Shown piece after piece: positions 1 to 6,488 of a stretch of DNA of 10,194 nt (positions are counted from its first letter, which is position 1; each line of letters begins with the position of its first letter). Origin of the DNA: DATAFO01 sp046728015. Lineage in GTDB: Bacteria; Actinomycetota; Thermoleophilia; Solirubrobacterales; 70-9. Below the pieces are notes generated by a model. The model was not told the origin of the DNA and did no database searches. It worked only from the letters and a program-made list of their open reading frames with translations. The position numbers were made by a program, and so were the translations under genes. Location of the stretch: NCBI GenBank assembly GCA_046728015.1, contig JBKPDQ010000063.1, positions 1 through 10,194 of the forward strand. Direction: 5' to 3'.

Positions 1-168
1 GCTTGCGAAGGTTCGGCATACAGCTTGCTCGGTCACCCGTCGGTCCGGGACGGACCCGGATCGATGCGAGCCGCGCCAGCTTAGACCCAGGAATCGCGCT
101 GCGGCAAACATCGGGCGGCCCCTCTAGTACTGGCGGGCCTGGTCGCACCCTCGCACCGGAGCCGAACG

Positions 169-372
169 ATGGCTGGCGTCAACTGTCCCATCTGTCTTCA
201 GCCCTTACCCCTCGACGAGGCGGTGGCGTTCGTGGACAAGCAGCAACTGATTCACGTCAGCTGCTACCGTCCGCCCGCGCCCCTGGTGGGAGCTTCCCCC
301 ACCCTGTCACCTCGGATGGCGCGCATGCGTCGCCCACGCGCGGTGAAGGAGAGGTTGCCCGAAGCTACGTGA
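169..372 (+). CDS. Very small CCHC zinc-site protein, function unknown
   Basis: A 67-residue protein with a single likely zinc site near its N-terminus: CPIC at residues 6-9 and HVSC at 29-32, giving C-x2-C-x19-H-x2-C, like half of a RING or LIM knuckle. The stretch between them is acidic and hydrophobic (LPLDEAVAFVDKQQ); the tail from residue 34 is rich in Pro and Arg and looks unstructured. There is no signal peptide or membrane segment, so it should be cytosolic. The start is supported by GGAG at 158-161, seven bases before the ATG. A longer overlapping frame (3-428) has compositionally poor protein and no motif, so I prefer this one. I do not recognise a named family; one zinc knuckle could bind nucleic acid or protein, but nothing here says which. 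It stands alone, about 310 bases before the CHRD gene. The tail could be altered by an indel; the first 34 residues are the convincing part. Confidence 0.55.
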   Translation: MAGVNCPICLQPLPLDEAVAFVDKQQLIHVSCYRPPAPLVGASPTLSPRMARMRRPRAVKERLPEAT

Positions 373-543
373 GCGGTCAGCCGCTAGTGCGGCCACGCCG
401 ACACGAACTGGATGGCCACGAGAACTGAATGGACGACGTCGCTCGGATCGGTGTCCCTGAGCCCACCGTCTTTGTGCCCGGGCAGCGATCCTGAGGGGAG
501 CTTCGGTATCAGCGTGAGTGGATCAGCAACGGATGTGTGGAGC

Positions 544-563
544 GCCGCCGGCGCGCCGGCGGC
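544..563. repeat. Perfect 20-bp GC palindrome
   Basis: Positions 544-553 are exactly mirrored by 554-563 as reverse complement, giving a perfect 20-bp palindrome made only of G and C, with GGCGCGCC at its centre (550-557). It lies in the gene-free stretch between the small zinc protein (ends 372) and the CHRD start (683). As RNA it could fold only with a few centre bases as a loop. No T-run follows, so an intrinsic terminator is unlikely. The same 8-mer, GGCGCGCC, recurs at 1280-1287. In such GC-rich DNA chance is a real possibility. Apart from this palindrome I see nothing assignable in 373-670. Confidence 0.6.
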
Positions 564-670
564 CTGGCGGTCTGGGCCGGCGGTCAGGGCACCCCCGCCC
601 CCGGGGCGCGGGTCGGGTTCTCACCGAGCGGCTCTTGGTCACGGAGGTTTAGGTGACACATGGCGTAAGA

Positions 671-675
671 GGAGG
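671..675 (+). promoter_or_regulatory. Shine-Dalgarno of the CHRD gene (decides the start)
   Basis: GGAGG ends seven bases before the ATG at 683. This selects the start in front of MKQAARSF, which is also where a signal peptide should begin, over the in-frame upstream start at 653. Confidence 0.75.
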
Positions 676-682
676 CATCAGA

Positions 683-1183
683 ATGAAGCAGGCGGCCAGA
701 TCCTTCCTTATGGGCGCTGCGCTTGTGGCGGCGGTGGGCGCCCCCAGCTCAGGATGGTCGGAGATACTTGGAACCGGGTTGAGCGGGCTCGAAGAGGTGC
801 CGGTCATCACGACGCTCGGGAGCGGGGCGTTCTTCGTGCGTATCCATCCAGACGACGCTGGAATCGATTACGTGCTGGTCTATGAAGATCTGGAGGGAGG
901 CACGGTCCTGCAGGCCCACATCCACTTGGGTCAGGTCGGCGTGGCGGCCCCGATCGTGATCCACCTCTGCGGCAGCGGGGGCAAGGCAGCATGCCCAGCG
1001 TCGCCAGGAAGTCTGTCTGGGACATTGACCGGTGCCGACGTGGTCGCCCTCCCGAGTCAGGCGGTCGCGGCAGGAGAAATAGGCGAGGTCGTGCGCGCGA
1101 TCCGGGCCGGCAAGACGTACGCCAATGTCCACACGAACACGTACCCCTCAGGCGAAGTTCGAGGGCAGATCAAACATCATTGA
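683..1183 (+). CDS. Secreted CHRD-domain protein
   Basis: A 166-residue protein. Residues 1 to about 20 form a signal peptide (MKQAARSF, then a hydrophobic AALVAAV core), so the mature protein is exported. The rest is one CHRD domain, the fold first named from chordin and common in bacterial secreted proteins: a GLSGLEEVP opening at residues 32-40, a GSGAFF strand, the signature AHIHLGQ at 78-84, and a closing YANVHTNTYPSGEVRGQI at 146-163. An insertion with Cys96 and Cys104 could carry a disulfide. The length is normal for a one-domain member and the frame is intact. The start at 683 rests on the strong ribosome site and the signal peptide; the in-frame start at 653 would bury the signal. 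The biochemical role of bacterial CHRD proteins is not settled; extracellular binding or structure is the usual guess. No partner gene lies close by: about 1.6 kb without an intact gene follows. Confidence 0.9.
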   Translation: MKQAARSFLMGAALVAAVGAPSSGWSEILGTGLSGLEEVPVITTLGSGAFFVRIHPDDAGIDYVLVYEDLEGGTVLQAHIHLGQVGVAAPIVIHLCGSGGKAACPASPGSLSGTLTGADVVALPSQAVAAGEIGEVVRAIRAGKTYANVHTNTYPSGEVRGQIKHH

Positions 1184-2857
1184 ATCGTAGGGGTCCCGAA
1201 TATTCTCTCGGCGTCCCTGCATAGGGGCGGCACCACCTGGGCCACGTCATGGGAGCGACAATGTCGCGCTAGGGGCCTAGGCGCGCCGGGGGGCACGGAG
1301 GACACCGGCGAATGTGGTGGGCGGCATTGCGGCCCTGCCCTGCTCTGACGAACGGCGATGGTAACGTCGCCGTCGGCCACTTCGCCGGAAAAATCTCGGT
1401 GATAGCTCTAATTGCATCGGCCGTTCGGCTGGAGGGAGGCTGCCCGAGACCCAGCCGGGTCTGCCGACCCGCCACTGGCCCGCCCCGCGGGTCGCGTGGA
1501 TTCGCTTGGACCCACTCACCCGCCGCGCCGTCGAGTCGGCCGGTGAACGGGTCGGTGAAGCCGAAGCTGGTGTGAATGCCTGTTTGGGCTGAGCCTCGAC
1601 GAGAATCGCCCGTCGCGGTGGACGTCTCTCGTCGCAGTGGGATTATAGTTGCCCGTCATGACCCAGCATCCACGCTGGGCGCAGCGCCGCTGCACACTGG
1701 AGAACTCCGCTACCCTACGCGCAAAGGGGAATCTGTAGGGTGTCTTGAGGAAGCCCTCCGCCATCTCCTTCCCGACTTCATAGGCGTTCCCGCGGCACTC
1801 GAACGTCGACGCGCCATTGGCGTCCTCATGGCCCCTCCAGTTCGTATGACGCTCGGCCAGAGTGTTTGTCTGGCCACCAGTGCCGGGATCACGCGAGGTG
1901 CCCCTTGGACTCCGTCAAGAATCGGTTCGACGGGGTCGGATGAGATCTAGATAGGGCGCAGCATCCTCTGCACCCCACTGGGAGCCTGGCCGAGATCTCG
2001 ACAGGCGTCGCTTCTCGGATCAAGCCAATTCTCGCATCACTTCGAGCGCGTCGTCCGCGTCGCGCCGAGACACTTCCGCAGATCCGCAAGAATCGCCGAA
2101 AAACCGCAAGGCGCTCCAAGGGCCCACCAGCGGCAGCGCAATCGACATCGCCGAGGCCATCGCCAATGCACGCGGCGAGGCCGACGGTCGGCCGCTCGGC
2201 ACGCGCTTCGCCGCGGGTGAGTACGGCTACGGCTTCGCGTGCAACAGCGTGCTCCTCGAACCGTCCGTCGATGAGGGCGGCGAGGGTGGATGATGCGCAG
2301 GCATGAGGGAGGGGCATGGCGCCCTATCGAGGAAGAGCGTGGGCTTCTGACGTTGGACTCCCTCGACGGCCACGTCACGCAACTCGATGGCACGACTGTC
2401 TGCGGGTATCGCCTCGTCTGGCGCCGCTGTGACTAGCAACCTGAGAGCGAGCGAATCACTCCCGGGAGCATCAATCCCCATTCGTAGATTCTCGACGCTC
2501 ACCTCCGTTCGGACACCAGCATCCCAGGGAGCTGGGCATTGTGATGCGGCCATTCCATTCCCGCCACGGGGTGGTCCCCCCACAGACCACGGTCGGCGGG
2601 ACACGAGGTTGATTGAGTCCACGCCCAGAAAAGACGTACGCGTCACTGCGCGTGTGACGGCCTGTCGAATCGCCGCGGCCGTAAGTGGAGGCTGGGACTG
2701 GGCAAATCTCCTGCGGACTCAGACACATCTGCATCCCATCGGGGGCGCGAATGTCCAGGTACACTCTCTGGGCTGAGACGCCGACCGTGAAGAGGATGAC
2801 TCTACGACGGCCGCGTTTCACCCGCTCATCTTTCACCGTCCCCACCATCCGCTGCAC
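1184..2857. other. Long stretch without an intact gene; possible degraded coding
   Basis: No open frame here has a recognisable full domain, a good start and a ribosome site together. Three short stretches look coding-like by composition. (1) Minus, about 1700-1870, contains FECRGNAYEVGKEM and reads on into GFLKTPYRFPF. (2) Plus, 2141-2293, reads IDIAEAIANARGEADGRP and stays open to TGA at 2291; it weakly recalls a PepSY repeat, but the frame has no start after the stop near 1951. (3) Minus, about 2857 down to 2300, changes frame part way; pieces include GVSAQRVYLDIRAPDGMQM and then LLVTAAPDEAIPADSRAIEL. A short inverted repeat (GCGACA/TGTCGC, 1255-1267) follows the CHRD gene, with no T-run. 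I read the stretch as a gene graveyard, but GC-rich non-coding DNA produces long frames by chance, so none of these is called as a gene. Confidence 0.45.
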
Positions 2858-2972
2858 CTATGACTCGAGGATTGCCCTCCACGGCTTCGATGTTTTTCCC
2901 GTCGCCGATGGCCTGTGCCGTCAGCCGTTCGGCCACGTCACGGGGAAGCGCGAACGTGAGCGTGTAGCTCAC
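2858..2972 (-). pseudogene. Ribbon-helix-helix (CopG-like) antitoxin-type remnant, frameshifted
   Basis: From a GTG at 2972 the minus strand reads VSYTLTFALPRDVAERLTAQ and then AIGDGKNIEAV. This is the pattern of small ribbon-helix-helix proteins: an N-terminal strand (YTLTFALP), helix 1 (DVAERLTAQAIGDG) and the start of helix 2 (NIEAV). In the original frame the sequence then runs into a poor tail (EGNPRVIGAADGG) up to TGA at 2826. Shifting by one base after the GTG codon gives RAILES and a TAG at 2860-2858, which is how helix 2 of this type normally ends. I infer a one-base indel in an antitoxin-like gene of about 40 residues. A frame starting GTG directly after that TAG continues downstream, where a toxin might sit, but it matches no toxin family I know. 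The ribosome site before 2972 is weak. The fold assignment is by eye and moderate. Confidence 0.4.
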
Positions 2973-3110
2973 TCTGCCGGATGACGTGGTCGGCCGCCGA
3001 GCGACCGCCGAGCGCGCCGTCTCCTCAGGCGAGCTGGCGCTCTTCTTCGTGGGAAGGGCAGCTCCGACTGGCGCTGGCGCGTGAGCGCTGGCGCTTAGCC
3101 ACCGTGCGAC

Positions 3111-3342
3111 TCACCTGGCCTCGTCCCGCCTCAGCGTGTCCAGCGCCGCAAACCGAACCGCTCGCCCGGGCGTGGCGTCGTGCCCGCCCGATCCACTTTG
3201 GGAGGGGACTGACCTGCGAGCGGCAAAACTCCGCCCACCAACCGAAAGGCGATTGGCTGAGGCGGACGTTGTAGCCGCTGTCGGTCATCGCGTCGATCAC
3301 CTCACGCGCGCCTGTCCGGGAGTCCAGCCAGGCACACAGCAT
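3111..3342 (-). pseudogene. Small unknown gene broken by one frameshift
   Basis: An ATG at 3342, six bases after a GGAG, opens MLCAWLDSRTGAREVIDAM, followed by TDSGYNVRLSQSPFGWWAEF and about 15 more sensible residues. After KWIGRA the frame turns into Arg/Ala-rich text. Moving by one base there (near 3177-3185) gives DATPGRAVRFAALDTLRRDEAR and a TGA at 3113-3111, which again reads like a real protein: an amphipathic C-terminal helix. The restored product would be about 76 residues, with an aromatic middle (GWWAEF) and a helical end. I do not recognise the family. It has no signal peptide and no metal-binding pattern. It lies on the same strand as, and between, the antitoxin-like remnant and the duplicated domain remnant. 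A sequencing indel is an alternative to true decay. Confidence 0.4.
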
Positions 3343-3524
3343 CCGGCGCTCCGGAACGTCATCGCGGAGTGGACGCGATCGCCAAGGCTGGCAGGAGCCG
3401 GCGAGGCGCGGGTCGGTCGCTGGCTTTGCCGCGGTCGGAAGCGATCGGTTCTGGTTGGTCTGGCATCCGGCGATGGTAGCCTACGGCGCCTCCCGATCGG
3501 CGCCGCGTATGATCGAGGTTGCGG

Positions 3525-3745
3525 TGAGTCGGCGACCATCACTAATCCATCGGCCTCGGTGACGATCGTGCCGCGCAGCTCAAGCACTCATCCGCGCGCT
3601 CTCCGGTCCGACGTCGGCGACCCGGAGAAGGAACTCGCTCGCCTGCCTTGAGCGAGTCCCTGGGGCCGAGGAAGAGGCGGCAGACGGCAGTGCTCTGCGC
3701 CTCGCCCATGAGGGGGGCCCTGGCGGTGGTTTGGCCACCACGCCG
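3525..3745 (-). pseudogene. Degraded second copy of the N-terminal domain of the GH16-like gene
   Basis: The minus strand repeats the first part of the neighbouring gene (3786-5351). Two DNA blocks are identical: 3662-3689 equals 5133-5160 (28 bases) and 3547-3565 equals 5023-5041 (19 bases). At protein level the copy reads GQTTARAP, STAVCRLFLGPRDSLKAG, then in a second frame EFLLRVADVGPESAR, then in a third frame LELRGTIVTEADG. These line up with GQTVTKDP, SIAVCRLFLGPRGSVEEG, KFLLQIRDVGGEHAG and LELRGTVVTEADG of the intact gene. The reading frame is therefore broken at least twice, and a TAA lies just before the homology. Similarity fades after about 3525, so only some 70 codons survive; the GH16-like half is absent. 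It sits directly downstream of the intact gene on the same strand, as expected after a tandem duplication followed by loss, or after acquisition of a related fragment. Confidence 0.8.
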
Positions 3746-3785
3746 CCCTTACTTCCAAGCATCAAGGAGCGCCGCACGCAGGCGG

Positions 3786-5351
3786 TCAGGGCTTGTACTC
3801 GAAGTTCGTCACGACGATCTCTTGCACGGAGGCGGGTGGGGGATTGATGCCCTTCACCGCTTCCGAGAAGTTCCCCATCCAGAGGTTCAGGTGGAACTGC
3901 TGGCAGCCGTCGGCGGGGACCCAGGCGTTCCGGCCGGTCGGGGTCTTCCCCCCGTCTGATCCGCCCTGGGTCCACTCGTTGGCCGGCGTGGCAGGGAGCA
4001 TGTCGAGGGTATGGAGGCCGTTGTACTGTCGGAACGTGACCGGCTGCTGGGCGCCCGTCCAGATCATCACCAGGGTGATCTCGTTGGTGTTGCCGATCGT
4101 GTAGCGGTTGACATTGGGCAGCTGGGTATTCCCCTTGTTGTCGTCCCAGAGCTGAAGGGCAAACTGGGCATTCCCCTCGCAGAGAACCGGCGGCTGGATC
4201 CGGCAGTCGGCTCCCACGCGGCCCCAGCGCGAGATCTCGGCCAGGTCGAGCTCCCGATAGGGATTGTTGGTGTCGCCCGTCTTCAAGCGCTCGTAGGTGA
4301 AGGCGCCGAAGGCGACGTTGGTGTCGAGCTCGCCCCACGTGGGCGCGCTCAGGACCTTCGCCGCGACCAGGTAGGTCCCGTAGCCGAGCTTGGCCAAGGA
4401 GTCATCGAGGTTCAGCGCCGTCACCGCCTCGCCCGCGGTCCACTTGGTGACGCAGCAGTGTCCAGTCTCGTCGGGGGTCTGCTGCTGGCGGACGAAGAGG
4501 TGCAGCCCGTCAGCCTGCAGCTCGACGTTCCTCGGGCTCCAAACGTTGTTGAGGTTCCAGAACCCGCTGCATCCCTGGTCACCACACGGCGGTGCATTGT
4601 CTGCGAAGTAGCCGTATTCCGTCCACCACTTGTAGTTCTTGAAGGTGATGAGGCAACCGGGTGTGGGGCAGAAGCTCGGCTCGGGGGCGAAATTCGGCTT
4701 CTGGCAGACCGTCTGGGCTGGGGCAGCAAGCTCGGCGACGGATGCAGCGTCCTGCGCCTCGAGGCCCTCGAACATCAATCCCGGGCCCCCGAAGACGAGG
4801 TGGACCGGTTTCCCCGAGGGGTGGCGGGGATCCTCGCGAAGGAACCCCAGCACCCGCACGCCGCAGGTGATGGTGGTGTCTCCGATGTCCGACTCCGTTC
4901 TCCCGACGTGCGCCAGCAGCCTGCGAAGATCGAACTCGGAGGAGCTAAGGTGGAGCTTCTTCTCGAGGATCTGCTGGTAGAAGTCCTCGGCGGCGGCCTC
5001 GTCGGCGGCCAGTCTGACCGACCCATCGGCCTCGGTGACGACCGTGCCGCGCAGCTCCAGCACTTCGCCCGCGTGCTCCCCTCCGACGTCCCTGATCTGG
5101 AGGAGGAACTTCCCCTCCTCGACGGAGCCCCGGGGGCCGAGGAAGAGGCGGCAGACGGCAATGCTCTCCTCTCCACCCGTGACGGGGTCCTTGGTGACGG
5201 TCTGCCCGACCCGAAAGTCGCTGCTCGAGAACGCGGGCGGGGCCCTTGACCTGATTTTTCTACTACGCCCCTGTAATCGGCCACACGGGATGCTAGCAGT
5301 AGGAGCAAGCACATGAGAGCAAGCCACGTACTGGTGACGATCCGAGACCAT
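3786..5351 (-). CDS. GH16-like (concanavalin-A-like) hydrolase with unknown N-terminal domain
   Basis: A 521-codon frame. Residues about 41-205 form an unknown domain (IAVCRLFLGPRGS, LELRGTVVTEADG, ITCGVRVLGFL). Residues about 235-521 look like a GH16-type jelly roll: NVWSPRNVELQADGLHLFV at 269-287, YGTYLVAAKVL at 324-334, the ELDLAE motif at 367-372 and FHLNLWMGNF at 486-495. ELDLAE fits the GH16 catalytic pattern E-x-D-x-x-E, with Glu367 as candidate nucleophile, Asp369 as helper and Glu372 as acid/base. GH16 enzymes cleave beta-1,3/1,4-glucans or galactans; the substrate cannot be told here. Several Cys pairs suit an exported protein. Residues 1 to about 40 of this frame look non-coding (RSRKIRSRAPP), whereas a signal peptide lies in the other frame from 5365, so the gene is probably frameshifted near 5231-5275. 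The secreted-protein gene at 5574-6076 lies upstream on the same strand, 208 bases away. A carbohydrate-binding non-enzyme of the same fold is the alternative. Confidence 0.75.
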   Translation of the reverse strand: MVSDRHQYVACSHVLAPTASIPCGRLQGRSRKIRSRAPPAFSSSDFRVGQTVTKDPVTGGEESIAVCRLFLGPRGSVEEGKFLLQIRDVGGEHAGEVLELRGTVVTEADGSVRLAADEAAAEDFYQQILEKKLHLSSSEFDLRRLLAHVGRTESDIGDTTITCGVRVLGFLREDPRHPSGKPVHLVFGGPGLMFEGLEAQDAASVAELAAPAQTVCQKPNFAPEPSFCPTPGCLITFKNYKWWTEYGYFADNAPPCGDQGCSGFWNLNNVWSPRNVELQADGLHLFVRQQQTPDETGHCCVTKWTAGEAVTALNLDDSLAKLGYGTYLVAAKVLSAPTWGELDTNVAFGAFTYERLKTGDTNNPYRELDLAEISRWGRVGADCRIQPPVLCEGNAQFALQLWDDNKGNTQLPNVNRYTIGNTNEITLVMIWTGAQQPVTFRQYNGLHTLDMLPATPANEWTQGGSDGGKTPTGRNAWVPADGCQQFHLNLWMGNFSEAVKGINPPPASVQEIVVTNFEYKP

Positions 5352-5365
5352 GAAGCCATCCTCAT
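5230..5365 (-). other. Signal peptide of the GH16-like gene, out of frame with the body
   Basis: An ATG at 5365 (or 5359) opens MRMASWSRIVTSTWLALMCL, continuing LLLLASRVADYRG: basic start, long hydrophobic core and an A-S-R-V-A cleavage-type end, as in an exported protein. This frame is one base off the frame of the GH16-like body, and after about 5240 it turns into Arg/Ser/Pro-rich text. The body frame becomes sensible from Phe41 (5231). The crossover must lie between them, where the minus strand has a run of five A (5255-5259) and GGGCCCC (5239-5245). One base lost in this DNA, relative to an ancestor, would explain it. The A-run context does not form a canonical slippery heptamer in the entering frame, so programmed frameshifting is less likely than an indel or an error. 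Confidence 0.65.
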
Positions 5366-5573
5366 CTCGTCTTTACGCTGCGCGGCGACGGCGCCGATCA
5401 CTACGGCGATTCGAGGGGCCGGGAACGGTCAGCAGGATTGTTGTGGGGTTGTGCTCGACGTCCTTACGACCGACAAGGCGTACGTTGCCGAGCGTCGGCT
5501 GGAGTGGATGGACTTCGAAGCGGTCAGGCGCCACTCTCACAAGCACCCTCGTCGAATCGATGTCGAGGCCCGA

Positions 5574-6076
5574 CTAGTCGATCAGCTGTCCGGCCAGGGT
5601 CACGTCGAGCGTGGCGGAGATTCCGAACGCGTTCCGGTCCGCTCTGACGACGACGCCCATCGGCACGCCAAAGGGACCAACCGTGGTCCGCAGGCTCTGA
5701 GCAGCCGTAAATACGTTGTCGCCGGCGAGGTCTGTACCCTGAGCGGCCACGACGAGGAAGTGCACGACCGGAATGTTGAGGTGAATAGCGGATACCCTCT
5801 GTCCGCTCGGCACCGTCGCTCTCGCCGAGATGTACTCGATGACAAGGGTTTTCCGACCGGGATTGTGAAGACGGTGTTATCGACCTGATTGGCGGGGCTA
5901 CTCACTCGGGAAAAAGCGTTGACCGGGGCGCCGGCTATGGCGACGGTCACGGGCAAAGGCGTGTTGGTGACGTGCACCGGCTGCGATGGCGGGGCGGCCG
6001 CCGATCCGCTGGCGACCACGAGCACGACGCCTATTGCTCCTCCCAGTGCGAGACGCTGCATTGTTTGTCTTCCCAT
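5574..6076 (-). pseudogene. Secreted protein of unknown family, split by a one-base frameshift
   Basis: An ATG at 6076, seven bases after GAGGGA, opens MGRQTMQRLALGGAIGVVLV, a clear signal peptide ending near SGSAAA. The mature part continues HVTNTPLPVTVAIAGAPVNAF and NTVFTIPVGK. At the run GGGTTTT (plus strand 5846-5852) that frame turns into Ser/Arg-rich text, while the next frame picks up LVIEYISARATVPSGQRVSA and runs to LAGQLID and a TAG at 5576-5574. Restoring one base in the run (for example VGKTLVIEY) gives a continuous product of about 167 residues. Its short beta-strand-like segments resemble many exported beta-sandwich proteins of unknown function in soil bacteria; I know no role for it. 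It has no cysteines and no catalytic motif. It is upstream of the GH16-like gene on the same strand, so the two may be co-expressed. Mutation and assembly error cannot be separated from here. Confidence 0.7.
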
Positions 6077-6233
6077 GATTAGGTCCCTCGGGGTAGTAGC
6101 TGGTTTACACCGACCGCCAGACTCGTAGCCAGGCACAGCACCGCCGCCAGCGCCACGTGGCCGCGTAAGGAGCAGATGTCATTGTGCCGGGCTCGTCAAT
6201 CGCCAATGCGGCCCTCCGGCCACCTCCGATTCG

Positions 6234-6347
6234 CTATAGCATCGTTGGCGACGCTTCGCTCATGATGAGCACCTGGAATGGCAGCCGGGGCTTCGGCGAG
6301 TCCATGAGCCGCAGGCACTCCTCCCGCCCGGTATGGTCGCCGGAAGC
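6234..6347 (-). pseudogene. Remnant of a large serine recombinase (resolvase catalytic domain)
   Basis: The minus strand reads SGDHTGREECLRLMDSPKPR, then LPFQVLIMSEASPTML and a TAG at 6236-6234. Large serine recombinases carry here SG, a variable stretch with R-P-G, then R-L-M, a K-P-R-x-P-F-Q-V-L-x-M-S-E run and normally a following E-S-R-L-G-R. The match over R-L-M, K-P-R, P-F-Q-V-L-I-M-S-E is close. The E-S-R-L-G-R part is lost and a stop follows. Neither the N-terminal Y-x-R-V-S with its catalytic serine nor the downstream recombinase domain can be seen in the flanks. The fragment lies in the gap between the two divergent genes and suggests that a mobile or integrated element once sat here. 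The identification is by eye over about 38 codons. Confidence 0.55.
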
Positions 6348-6478
6348 GATGAGCGCAGCGAGCTTGCCCTTGATGCCGCCGTTCGCCCGCGACACCGATC
6401 GCCATCATCGATGCAGCGCTTCCTGTTCTCCGAGTACTCGGGTACCCTCGACAGGGCTCCGAATGCATCGCCCGCGCC

Positions 6479-6482
6479 AGGA
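6479..6482 (+). promoter_or_regulatory. Shine-Dalgarno of the cyclase gene (decides the start)
   Basis: AGGA ends six bases before the ATG at 6489, which opens directly on the first zinc ribbon (MQCPACRHENP). Upstream in-frame starts at 6333 and 6411 would add residues unlike this family and would overlap the recombinase remnant, so 6489 is preferred. I found no convincing -35/-10 pair in 6077-6488. Confidence 0.6.
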
Positions 6483-6488
6483 CCATTG

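Noticed and set aside
4011..5249. 412-codon plus-strand open frame
   Set aside because: It is the exact antisense of the GH16-like gene body; its protein has repetitive Val/Glu/Gly/Arg composition and no motif, while the minus strand carries the recognisable domain.
5240..5262. Programmed -1 ribosomal frameshift joining signal peptide and GH16-like body
   Set aside because: In the entering frame the A-run reads GAA AAA, not a canonical X-XXY-YYZ heptamer, and no clear downstream stem was seen; an indel is simpler.
5366..5573. Open minus-strand frame after the stop of the secreted-protein gene
   Set aside because: It is in frame with the upstream gene but has no good start or ribosome site and no family signal; more likely spacer before the GH16-like gene.
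6410..6430. Possible D-D-G motif of a recombinase (CIDDG) upstream of the resolvase-like remnant
   Set aside because: It is in a different frame and about 100 bases from the R-L-M element, whereas the family spacing is about 40 bases; probably chance.
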